A stretch of DNA of 5,616 bases from UBA1081 sp045537555 (GCA_045537555.1 JAZSPR010000034.1:1-5616); one strand, 5' to 3'. Positions 1 through 4,975 are shown, numbered from the stretch's first letter. Made by a program: numbers and translations. The notes: a model not told the origin generated them from the letters alone.

Positions 1-120
1 CTTTTAAATTCGCAATTCGCAATGCTCAATTCGCAATTTCGGAACACCTTACGGTGTTGATTTTATTAAAATTGTGCGATAAACCCAGTAGGGTCGCCCA
101 TCGGGCGTCCGTCATAGGAA
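1..120. repeat. intergenic repeat block with small hairpins
   Basis: This stretch has no credible reading frame. Positions 8-39 are a run of tandem-like variants of CGCAATT, including CGCAATGCTCAATT at 18-31, which recurs exactly at 5480-5493. Positions 32-39 (CGCAATTT) pair imperfectly with 69-78 (AAATTGTGCG, one inserted base). They enclose a perfect 6-bp hairpin, AACACC at 43-48 with GGTGTT at 53-58. A second hairpin is CGCCC 95-99 / GGGCG 103-107. The organisation (outer inverted repeat around G+C-rich mini-hairpins) matches that of 5461-5590. It is probably a dispersed, non-coding intergenic repeat family; its function is unknown. Confidence 0.6.
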
Positions 121-130
121 AAACAATTTA

Positions 131-302
131 TGTAGGGACCGGTGCCCACATCGGTCCGATTGCGGAGCGTAGCGGCCCAATAACGATTGCAAATCGTTCA
201 ATATCAATAAGCTGAATGAAATAATTTGTTCGCTTTGCGGAAATCAGAGATTTCCGATTTGTCTTCGACAAATGCGGACCGATGTGGGCATCGGTCCCTA
301 CA
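131..302. repeat. 172-bp inverted-repeat-bounded structured element (MITE/REP-like)
   Basis: Positions 131-158 and 275-302 are reverse complements over 28 bp with a single mismatch; both arms end in TGTAGGGACC / GGTCCCTACA. Three perfect stem-loops lie inside: AACGATT 182-188 with AATCGTT 192-198; CGGAAAT 238-244 with ATTTCCG 250-256; and ATTTGTC 257-263 with GACAAAT 267-273. Transcribed in either direction it would fold into a multi-branched structure closed by the long arms. No transposase is encoded, and I could not identify a clean target-site duplication. A non-autonomous mobile element or a dispersed structured intergenic repeat both fit. It sits directly upstream of mglC. Confidence 0.75.
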
Positions 303-352
303 ATTGGTTTATTTAAACTACTCGACAAATTCTGATTTGCAGGAGGTTTTTT

Positions 353-1429
353 ATGTCACAGTCAGATACAAATATGCCTTCGGGTAAGTTTTCTGTTTTC
401 AGGGAGCTTCCGGGAAAAGACAAAAGGCGTATCATAACCGATATGTTTTTTAATAATGCAATGTATATAATAATTGCTGTTGCAATTGTTTTCATAGCAA
501 TAAAAGTGCCGTCATTTTTATCATTATCATCTGTTGTGAATATCATTTCACTTACGGCATCAAAACTGCCCATAGCTCTCGGTATTGCCGGATGCATCGT
601 GCTGACGGGTACGGATATTTCAGCCGGCAGAACTGTGGGTCTTACAGCCTGCGTTGCGGCATCACTTCTGCAGATTGCAGATTATCCCAATAAGATGTTC
701 CCCGAGCTTGGGGTAATGCCGTTATGGGCTGTTTTTCTTATTGTTATTGCAATCGGTGCTGTTATCGGTTTTGTAAACGGATTTTTTGTAGCAAAATTTA
801 AGCTTCATCCGTTTATTGTAACACTTTCAACACAGCTTATAATTTTTGGCAGCATACTGATGTATCTTATGATCGGCACCAATAACGGTCAGACTCTGTC
901 AGGTCTTGATTCGTCATATACAGATTTTATAAGAGGTACGCTTTTCTCGGTTGAGGGAGTTGCCGTACCGAAATATGTGCTTTATTCACTCATTATAACA
1001 ATTCTTATCTGGGTTATCTGGAATAAAACAAAGTTCGGAAAGAACATGTTTGCAGTCGGTTCTAATGAAGAGGCGGCAAATGTTTCGGGTGTAAATGTTT
1101 TTCTTACAATTGTCGGTGTTTTTATTCTCGCAGGCATGATGTACGGTGTTACGGGCTTTATTGAAGGTGCACGAATTGCTTCAAGCTCAGCAAATACAGG
1201 TCTTAATTATGAAAGTGATGCTATTGCGGCTTGTGTTATCGGCGGCGTTTCATTTGTAGGCGGTACGGGTAAAATAAGCGGTGTTATAATCGGCGTTCTT
1301 CTGCTTCAGATTATTTTTGTAGGTCTTAATTTCCTTTCCGTTTCAGCCAATATGCTCTATATTATCAAAGGTGCAATCATTCTTGCCGCTTGTGCTGTTG
1401 ATATGAGAAAATATCTTGCGAGGAAATAA
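353..1429 (+). CDS. mglC: galactose/methyl-galactoside ABC transporter permease MglC
   Basis: This encodes a 358-residue integral membrane permease of the BPD_transp_2 (RbsC/MglC/AraH) family, which forms the channel for periplasmic-binding-protein-dependent sugar import. It would work with an MglA ATPase and MglB galactose-binding lipoprotein, neither of which is in view. The sequence is strongly hydrophobic, with likely membrane segments near residues 36-52, 70-84, 92-108, 124-146, 152-174, 205-223, 248-270, 290-327 and 333-348. The motif LTGTDISAGRTVGL (84-97) closely resembles the GTDLSAGR signature of enterobacterial MglC and separates it from RbsC. GSNEEAANVSGVNV (236-249) is the family's cytoplasmic coupling loop. 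The N-terminus is about 20 residues longer than in E. coli MglC. The start is fixed by AGGAGG at 341-346, six bases before ATG. I saw no convincing promoter just upstream, so it may be the distal gene of an mgl operon. The galactoside specificity is inferred from motif similarity. Confidence 0.92.
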   Translation: MSQSDTNMPSGKFSVFRELPGKDKRRIITDMFFNNAMYIIIAVAIVFIAIKVPSFLSLSSVVNIISLTASKLPIALGIAGCIVLTGTDISAGRTVGLTACVAASLLQIADYPNKMFPELGVMPLWAVFLIVIAIGAVIGFVNGFFVAKFKLHPFIVTLSTQLIIFGSILMYLMIGTNNGQTLSGLDSSYTDFIRGTLFSVEGVAVPKYVLYSLIITILIWVIWNKTKFGKNMFAVGSNEEAANVSGVNVFLTIVGVFILAGMMYGVTGFIEGARIASSSANTGLNYESDAIAACVIGGVSFVGGTGKISGVIIGVLLLQIIFVGLNFLSVSANMLYIIKGAIILAACAVDMRKYLARK

Positions 1430-1430
1430 G

Positions 1431-1676
1431 ATGAAGAATGCAGGACTTTACGGAAATATAAAAATGTCGCTGAGAACTGCAGATATGCTTGTTCTCGCGA
1501 CAATTACCCTTCTTATATTTACTTTTGTTTTTGCAGTTGCAACTGCAGAAAAATCACAAAATGTTTCAGGAGAGGTAACAACTGCGGACTGTTTTATCAG
1601 TCCAATACATATTCCATATACATTCTCTGAACAGTCATGCCGCAGCTTTTATAAAATTCAACGGCTGACTCATTGA
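1431..1676 (+). CDS. small one-helix membrane protein, possibly 3'-truncated
   Basis: An 81-residue ORF begins one base after the mglC stop, with GAGGA at 1420-1424 placed six bases before ATG; it is therefore probably translated in the mgl transcript. Residues 1-18 are polar and basic (KNAGLYGNIKMSLRTAD). Residues 19-38 form one hydrophobic helix (MLVLATITLLIFTFVFAVAT), after which the chain would lie outside the membrane. Residues from about 56 onward are read antisense to the last 80 bp of the convergent acetyltransferase gene, lack recognisable character and end in KIQRLTH. I infer that the N-terminal membrane part is genuine and that the original C-terminal domain was lost when the downstream DNA was rearranged. 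A natural short transporter-associated protein is the alternative. I do not recognise a family with certainty. Confidence 0.5.
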   Translation: MKNAGLYGNIKMSLRTADMLVLATITLLIFTFVFAVATAEKSQNVSGEVTTADCFISPIHIPYTFSEQSCRSFYKIQRLTH

Positions 1677-2076
1677 ATGCCCACACATTGAGTTCAACAA
1701 TATGGCATCCGCAGTTTTTTGCTTCTTTTTTTGTGGCTTCCATAAGTTTTTTGCCGATTCCGAGCTTTCTTGCCGAAGAATCAACGCACACATCATCGAT
1801 ATACATTTTTCTGTAGCCGAGAAGAATTCCGTTTTCTTCAACATCTATGATCTTTGACATTGTGTAACCCATAACAACGTCATCTTCATTCACGGCAACG
1901 AGAATAAGCTCATCGGTATTTTCAACTTTCTTTTCAACATCAGCTATATTGTATTTTGCACCGCCCGCACCGTATATATCAGGTCTGCCTTCGTGATGAA
2001 GCTGTGCGATTGTCTTGAGTAATTCGCTGAGTTTCTCTGCATCTTTCTTTTCAGCTTTTCTGATTCTGATTATCAA
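1597..2076 (-). CDS. GNAT-family N-acetyltransferase
   Basis: This 159-residue protein has the full length and fold order of a single-domain GNAT enzyme, transferring acetyl from acetyl-CoA to an amine. Motif A is at residues 91-112, with the strand YIDDVCVD followed by the pyrophosphate-binding loop R-K-L-G-I-G-K (103-109), matching R/Q-x-x-G-x-G/A. Motif B is at 128-147 (ELNVWAFNESAVEFYKSCGM). Residues 25-35 (AQLHHEGRPDI) resemble the N-terminal segment of RimI-like or small-molecule GNATs. The substrate cannot be deduced. The start is TTG: an in-frame TGA lies three codons upstream, and GGTGA (minus strand, 2087-2083) is six bases before it. Transcription is divergent from the TetR regulator, a common arrangement for a regulated target. 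Its 3' end overlaps the small membrane ORF, and no terminator is visible between them. Confidence 0.93.
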   Translation of the reverse strand: MIIRIRKAEKKDAEKLSELLKTIAQLHHEGRPDIYGAGGAKYNIADVEKKVENTDELILVAVNEDDVVMGYTMSKIIDVEENGILLGYRKMYIDDVCVDSSARKLGIGKKLMEATKKEAKNCGCHIVELNVWAFNESAVEFYKSCGMTVQRMYMEYVLD

Positions 2077-2082
2077 AATAAA

Positions 2083-2087
2083 TCACC
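2083..2087 (-). promoter_or_regulatory. ribosome binding site fixing the TTG start of the acetyltransferase gene
   Basis: GGTGA on the minus strand, six bases upstream of TTG at 2076-2074. No ATG or GTG is available in frame before the stop codon at 2085-2083. The same GGTGA core is used by the divergent TetR gene. Confidence 0.6.
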
Positions 2088-2097
2088 GTCCGTGTCT

Positions 2098-2125
2098 ATT
2101 ATATCATTCCTGATAAAAAAGTCAA
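2098..2125 (-). promoter_or_regulatory. sigma-A promoter for the acetyltransferase gene
   Basis: On the minus strand TTGACT (2125-2120) is separated by 16 bases from a perfect TATAAT (2103-2098). The predicted transcription start near 2091 gives a leader of about 15 bases that contains the GGTGA ribosome binding site. An inverted repeat, CAAAT-GA-ATTTG at 2123-2134, overlaps the -35 hexamer and could be an operator for the neighbouring repressor; that role is inference. Confidence 0.8.
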
Positions 2126-2155
2126 ATGAATTTGTGTGATTTATTCCGCATTATG

Positions 2156-2184
2156 TTGACTATTTGTTGTTTTTGTGATAAAAT
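2156..2184 (+). promoter_or_regulatory. sigma-A promoter for the TetR-family gene
   Basis: TTGACT at 2156-2161 is followed by a 17-base spacer and TAAAAT at 2179-2184, an almost ideal housekeeping promoter. Its -35 lies 30 bases from the -35 of the divergent acetyltransferase promoter, so one bound repressor dimer could affect both. The predicted start near 2191 leaves a leader of about 23 bases before the ATG at 2214. Confidence 0.8.
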
Positions 2185-2203
2185 CATTTAAAAGAAATTT
2201 TAT

Positions 2204-2208
2204 GGTGA
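2204..2208 (+). promoter_or_regulatory. ribosome binding site fixing the TetR start
   Basis: GGTGA lies five bases before ATG at 2214. The longer frame opening with GTG at 2175 would start just upstream of the -10 box and before the predicted transcription start, so the 2214 start is preferred. Confidence 0.7.
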
Positions 2209-2213
2209 TTTTA

Positions 2214-2813
2214 ATGAATAAAATTGATAACGCTTTGTATTTCAGCAGTAATTATGACAGAAGACAGATTAAAACCAAAAAGTCCATAATTGCCGCTTTT
2301 ATAACTTTGTTACAGCAGAAGAATATTTCAAAAATAACAATTACCGAGCTTTCAAAACTTGCTGATATTGACAGAAAAACGTTTTATCTTCATTATAACA
2401 GTATTGAGGACCTTTATAATGATCTGGGTACGATGCTCGTTTCTCTTATCAAAGAGATTATAATTGAATATTCAAACGAGCAGAAAACACCTTATCAGCT
2501 TTTTGTCAGCATCAATGATATTATAAGTGAAAAGATTGACCTTTTCAAAAGCATTGCAAAGAATAATGATTTCTCTGATTTCATGATGAATATAAAAGAT
2601 ATTCTCAGCAATGAGCTTATAAGACTTTACGGAAAAGAGAACACGGCAGCGAGTGAGAGATTCAAGCTTACTGCAGAGTTTGTTGCATCAGGTACGGTTG
2701 CCATGTATCTCAGATGGCTCAGGGGTGATGCCGAAATTTCAATGGATGAACTGGCTCTTCTTGCCGCTGAAATGATAACAAACGGTGCTTCGGGACTCGT
2801 TGATATGATATAA
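2214..2813 (+). CDS. TetR/AcrR-family transcriptional regulator
   Basis: This encodes a 199-residue DNA-binding repressor of ordinary TetR length. The N-terminal helix-turn-helix domain spans residues 18-65: a helix around KTKKSIIAAFITLLQ, then ITITELSKLADIDRKTFYLHY (41-61), in which the recognition helix ends in the hallmark T-F-Y-x-H-Y followed by EDL. The C-terminal domain is all helical. Its ending, with MYLRWLRGDAEISMDELALL at 164-183, resembles the DhaS-like TetR C-terminal domain seen in many Firmicutes regulators (family assignment from memory). The ligand is unknown. It is divergent from the GNAT gene with closely spaced promoters, so autorepression and control of the acetyltransferase are the likeliest roles. 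There is no terminator immediately after the stop; the first strong one is inside the structured element, at 3009-3046. Confidence 0.93.
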   Translation: MNKIDNALYFSSNYDRRQIKTKKSIIAAFITLLQQKNISKITITELSKLADIDRKTFYLHYNSIEDLYNDLGTMLVSLIKEIIIEYSNEQKTPYQLFVSINDIISEKIDLFKSIAKNNDFSDFMMNIKDILSNELIRLYGKENTAASERFKLTAEFVASGTVAMYLRWLRGDAEISMDELALLAAEMITNGASGLVDMI

Positions 2814-2818
2814 AAAAT

Positions 2819-3124
2819 AAAAGTATCAGTTTTCGCCGAGTTCCCATAAGGAAGTTTTTGTTTCTCGAACAAAATTCCTTGTATTATTGCCAAAAGCCTC
2901 GCAAGGCGTCAGCCTTGCTGCATTTTTGGCTTCAATTCAAGCAATTTTGCCTTTCTACGAAACTGCGAAGCACTTTAAAATGCGAAATTACGTGTACAAG
3001 AAAAGGCGAAAAACACCGATAACGCTGTCGCGTATCGGTGTTTTTTAACGCATTATTGTGCCGTAAGTTCACATTTTAAAGAAAAACAGCCTTACGGGAG
3101 CTCGGCGTTCGGACTGATACTTTT
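2819..3124. mobile_element. 306-bp terminal-inverted-repeat structured element (MITE-like)
   Basis: The ends are reverse complements: AAAAGTATCAGT at 2819-2830 with ACTGATACTTTT at 3113-3124, then after a short mismatched gap CGCCGAG 2834-2840 with CTCGGCG 3101-3107, and (T)TCCC 2842-2845 with GGGA 3096-3099. Each end carries its own hairpin inside the terminal repeat: AAGGAA...TTCCTT at 2848-2880, with a 7-bp inner stem, and CCGTAAG 3061-3067 with CTTACGG 3091-3097. The middle has GCCAAAA 2889-2895 / TTTTGGC 2924-2930 around GCAAGGC 2901-2907 / GCCTTGC 2912-2918, and a strong terminator-like stem at 3009-3045. There is no ORF of note inside. No target duplication is obvious. It may be a non-autonomous transposon, or a structured RNA locus transcribed from the TetR gene. 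Confidence 0.6.
3009..3046 (+). terminator. strong stem-loop with T-run, probably bidirectional
   Basis: A 13-bp perfect stem pairs 3009-3021 with 3033-3045 (core ACACCGATA / TATCGGTGT) around an 11-base loop. Six T residues (3041-3046) form the descending arm and tail on the plus strand. A complementary A-run on the left makes it work on the minus strand too. It is the first intrinsic terminator after the TetR gene and lies within the inverted-repeat element. Confidence 0.75.
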
Positions 3125-3421
3125 TTTGATTAATTTAATTGTTCAATTAATTAGAAACCAAAGTTGAAATTTGATAGTATTTCAGCAAGACCAAGCTTGG
3201 CAAGGAGAGCCTTGATAGCGTCAATGAATTGTTGATGATTTCCAGGATCTTTTTCATGAATGTATCTGTCTTTTTTTAGTATATTTTTACAAACAAATTT
3301 GCATATGTAATTTATACCATATGATTGGTGTATATATTGGCTTGAAATGTGAATTAATAATAAATAATATAAAAAAACATTAATTCTGAAATGAAAACAA
3401 CAGAGTCGGATAAAATGAATA
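3125..3421. other. AT-rich intergenic stretch
   Basis: Apart from the possible remnant at 3151-3255, I see only AT-rich sequence. There is a palindrome, TTAATTG-TT-CAATTAA, at 3135-3150, two CATATG sites near 3300-3323, and a T-run that would follow the glycosylase gene on the minus strand with only a weak 7-bp stem (AATTAAT / ATTAATT). I find no tRNA, riboswitch or convincing terminator. Confidence 0.5.
3151..3255 (-). pseudogene. possible C-terminal remnant of a lost gene
   Basis: On the minus strand a 34-codon stretch reads EKDPGNHQQ, then an amphipathic helix (FIDAIKALLAKLGLAEIL), then SNFNFGF and a stop. Upstream in the same frame the translation becomes AT-driven and rich in I, Y, C and K, with no ribosome binding site, so no intact gene is visible. 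Codon quality here is clearly better than in the flanking sequence. This looks like the tail of a secreted or surface protein whose upstream part has been deleted or has decayed. It could also be chance; the family is not identifiable. Confidence 0.25.
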
Positions 3422-4249
3422 TTAAATCTGCCTGTTTCCTGTTCTTTGGATATGGAACATATACTGCTGTGCAATTCCTCCGTATCCGTTTATGCAATCG
3501 GGGAGGTCGTCGGGATATAGTTCGTCGCAGATTCTCTTTATGTGTCTGTCAACGGGAAAAGCATCAATATGTCCGAGACCAAAGAGGATTGTGCAGTCTG
3601 CGACTTTTTTGCCTACTCCCGTGATTTTCATAAGTTCCTTTTCGCAAATTTCAATTGACTGTGTTTTCAGGTTTTCAAGATCAATTTCATTGTTGCATAT
3701 CATCTTTGCCGCCGAAATCAGATAGGGTGAACGGTAACCTGCCCTTATAATATCAAGGTCGCTGATTTCAAGTGATGCGATTTTTTCGGGGGAGGGAAAC
3801 GAAAAAGAATTCCCCGTTTTTTCGCCGAAGTTTTCGCAGAGACGCTCAATAATACCTTTTATCCGAGGTATGTTATTGCATGCAGAAATGATGAATGAGC
3901 AGAGTGCTTCCCACGGTTCCTGATTAAGAATTCGGATTGTGCCGTAATCGTCAATTGCTTTTTTCAGCACTTTGTCGTGTGATAACTGAGCAAGGATTTT
4001 ATTGTAATCTTTTCCAAAATCAAAGTAATCATAAAAAACATCAGTAAACTGCTGAGCTGTTATGTCGTAAAAGCGTAATCCGTTTTCTGTTTTTCTGACG
4101 GTTGTTTCAATTCCTCTTACAACACCTGTCCATGATTTATCCGGATTCTGCTTCCATCTGAAAGCCTGTCCGCAGTCAAGAGTGATATCGAGATTGATTT
4201 CACCGATATCTGATACATCAATCCGGTTTTCGGCAATTTCAACAAACAT
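3422..4249 (-). CDS. ogg: 8-oxoguanine DNA glycosylase/AP lyase, OGG1 type
   Basis: This encodes a 275-residue base-excision-repair enzyme that removes oxidised guanine and nicks the abasic site by beta-elimination. The N-terminal OGG_N domain (about 1-105) contains LDCGQAFRW (24-32), equivalent to the LxxGQxFRW signature of OGG1. SACNNIPRI (122-130) matches the asparagine-rich loop that contacts the widowed cytosine in human OGG1. The helix-hairpin-helix with a Gly/Pro-rich loop and catalytic aspartate covers LMKITGVGKKVADC (206-219) and HIDAFPVDRH (227-236). K215 aligns with catalytic Lys249 and D234 with Asp268 of human OGG1; both are intact, so activity as glycosylase and lyase is expected. 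The start is firm: GGAGGTG (minus strand, 4261-4255) lies six bases before ATG. The length is normal for bacterial OGG proteins. It is monocistronic as far as the window shows, and the repeat-rich 4250-4699 region is its upstream control region. Confidence 0.93.
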   Translation of the reverse strand: MFVEIAENRIDVSDIGEINLDITLDCGQAFRWKQNPDKSWTGVVRGIETTVRKTENGLRFYDITAQQFTDVFYDYFDFGKDYNKILAQLSHDKVLKKAIDDYGTIRILNQEPWEALCSFIISACNNIPRIKGIIERLCENFGEKTGNSFSFPSPEKIASLEISDLDIIRAGYRSPYLISAAKMICNNEIDLENLKTQSIEICEKELMKITGVGKKVADCTILFGLGHIDAFPVDRHIKRICDELYPDDLPDCINGYGGIAQQYMFHIQRTGNRQI

Positions 4250-4335
4250 TTTTGCACCTCCGTAAAGTAAAAATTATTATTCTTTTTCAGAAAAATAGCA
4301 AACTGTGAAAAAGTAACAAAATATATGTGAAAATT

Positions 4336-4365
4336 TTGTATTGATTTTACTCCAAAAAGTATAAT
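4336..4365 (+). promoter_or_regulatory. candidate sigma-A promoter
   Basis: TTGTAT at 4336-4341, an 18-base spacer and a perfect TATAAT at 4360-4365 on the plus strand. The next plus-strand gene starts 335 bases later, so this would make a long leader that crosses the TTTTGAACA array. The second copy of the 13-mer has the same -10 at 4533-4538 but no good -35. This is weak evidence in AT-rich DNA. Confidence 0.3.
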
Positions 4366-4415
4366 CTGTAAAATCAGTACAACTTTATGTATATAAAAAA
4401 AGTTGTCGAAAAAAG

Positions 4416-4511
4416 TTTTGAACATATAAAATTGGAAAAAATAAGGTGTAAAAGCCCTTAAATGCATTAAGTTATCAACATTTTGAACAGAGTTTTGAAC
4501 AGTTTTGAACA
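4416..4511 (+). repeat. TTTTGAACA 9-mer array with one TTATCAACA
   Basis: Exact copies of TTTTGAACA start at 4416, 4481, 4493 and 4503, and the related TTATCAACA is at 4472-4480, abutting the second copy. The last three copies are 12 and 10 bases apart, roughly one helical turn, so they would face the same side of the DNA. Such direct repeats suggest a multi-site binding region for a regulator or a DnaA-like protein. The ligand is not known. Confidence 0.5.
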
Positions 4512-4685
4512 TTTTGCGCGTTATACAAAAAGTATAATAAACTTGCTTATAATTTGACAAAAAAGCCCTTTATAAAGTTTGTAACAATTCACAATTGACA
4601 AAAATCACGGTTGTACGGCTTAATTTTAACTTGTCTGCATAATCGTTCATTAAGGTGAAAAAATAGAAAATATAATAGGAAAAGG

Positions 4686-4703
4686 ATGTGCTTGCATAAA
4701 TGA
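4686..4703 (+). promoter_or_regulatory. candidate five-codon leader ORF coupled to the next gene
   Basis: ATG-TGC-TTG-CAT-AAA-TGA encodes MCLHK and is preceded by AGGA at 4677-4680 at normal spacing. Its stop overlaps the next start as ATGA (4700-4703). The following gene has no ribosome binding site of its own at normal distance, so initiation by translational coupling is plausible. The ORF is short enough to occur by chance. Confidence 0.3.
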
Positions 4704-4975
4704 TAAAAGGTGTGAACAGACAGGTTGTTGAAGTTGCTGAAACGGGCAGTGATTACTTTGAAAAAGCGCTATTTTTTGTAAATCCGAGATATTACGGCAT
4801 GACAGACGGTAAACTGCGTGAGAGAGCACAGACGCTTATGAATGCGGCAGGCTCTCCGCCGAAAACAAAAAGCGGAAGTAAACGGAGCAAAATAGGTTTA
4901 ATTATAGAAATAGCCGCTTCGGCAGCGGCAGGTGCAATAATCACATTGCTTACATCAGTAATGTTTATGAGTTAG
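4700..4975 (+). CDS. conserved-looking small protein with C-terminal membrane helix, unknown function
   Basis: A 91-residue ORF. Residues 1-38 look like a folded soluble segment (MIKGVNRQVVEVAETGSDYF, then EKALFFVNPRY). Residues 39-62 are polar and basic (KTKSGSKRSK). Residues 63-90 are a hydrophobic, Ala-rich C-terminal helix, suggesting a tail-anchored protein with its soluble part in the cytoplasm. I have an unverified impression that proteins starting MIKGVNRQVVEV are common hypothetical proteins in Clostridia; no function is assigned. An in-frame TAA immediately precedes the ATG, so no longer start exists, and the nearest AAAGGA is 14 bases upstream, too far for ordinary initiation. Its 3' end overlaps the convergent tadA stop by 11 bases (4965-4975), with no terminator between. 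Confidence 0.72.
   Translation: MIKGVNRQVVEVAETGSDYFEKALFFVNPRYYGMTDGKLRERAQTLMNAAGSPPKTKSGSKRSKIGLIIEIAASAAAGAIITLLTSVMFMS

Larger units (their letters stand above)
4250..4699. other. 450-bp AT-rich intergenic region, shared upstream region of ogg and the 4700 gene
   Basis: No intact protein gene is apparent; the open frame on the minus strand across 4117-4560 is low-complexity translation of AT-rich DNA. The region contains four copies of TTTTGAACA, a duplicated 13-mer CAAAAAGTATAAT (4353-4365 and 4526-4538), a duplicated 10-mer AAAAGCCCTT (4450-4459 and 4561-4570) and two TTGACA hexamers (4554-4559, 4595-4600) without a good -10 at normal spacing. For ogg, only a poor candidate promoter is visible on the minus strand. 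I see no riboswitch, tRNA or intrinsic terminator here. Confidence 0.6.

Noticed and set aside
128..328. 66-codon minus-strand frame across the inverted-repeat element
   Set aside because: It is a translation of the repeat arms and hairpins; there is no ribosome binding site or protein character.
1416..1430. TTG start at 1416 for the small membrane ORF
   Set aside because: It would overlap the mglC end and place the GAGGA binding site inside the coding region; ATG 1431 is correctly spaced from it.
2175..2213. Longer TetR protein starting at GTG 2175
   Set aside because: That codon lies between the -35 and -10 of a near-ideal promoter, upstream of the predicted transcription start, while ATG 2214 has a well-placed GGTGA.
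3256..3474. Full 107-codon minus-strand frame as an intact gene
   Set aside because: The N-terminal two thirds are AT-driven and overlap the end of ogg; only the last 34 codons look protein-like.
3422..4249. Endonuclease III or AlkA instead of OGG1
   Set aside because: There is no iron-sulfur cysteine cluster as in Nth, and the LxxGQxFRW signature with the lysine-containing GVGKKVADC motif points to OGG1.
4416..4511. Chromosomal or plasmid replication origin
   Set aside because: Only one near-consensus DnaA box (TTATCAACA) is present and there is no dnaA, dnaN or rep gene in view; the 9-mer array alone does not support an origin call.
4117..4560. 147-codon minus-strand open frame
   Set aside because: It overlaps the ogg start in another frame, its product is Phe/Tyr/Lys-rich as expected from AT-rich DNA, and it lacks a binding site and domain signature.
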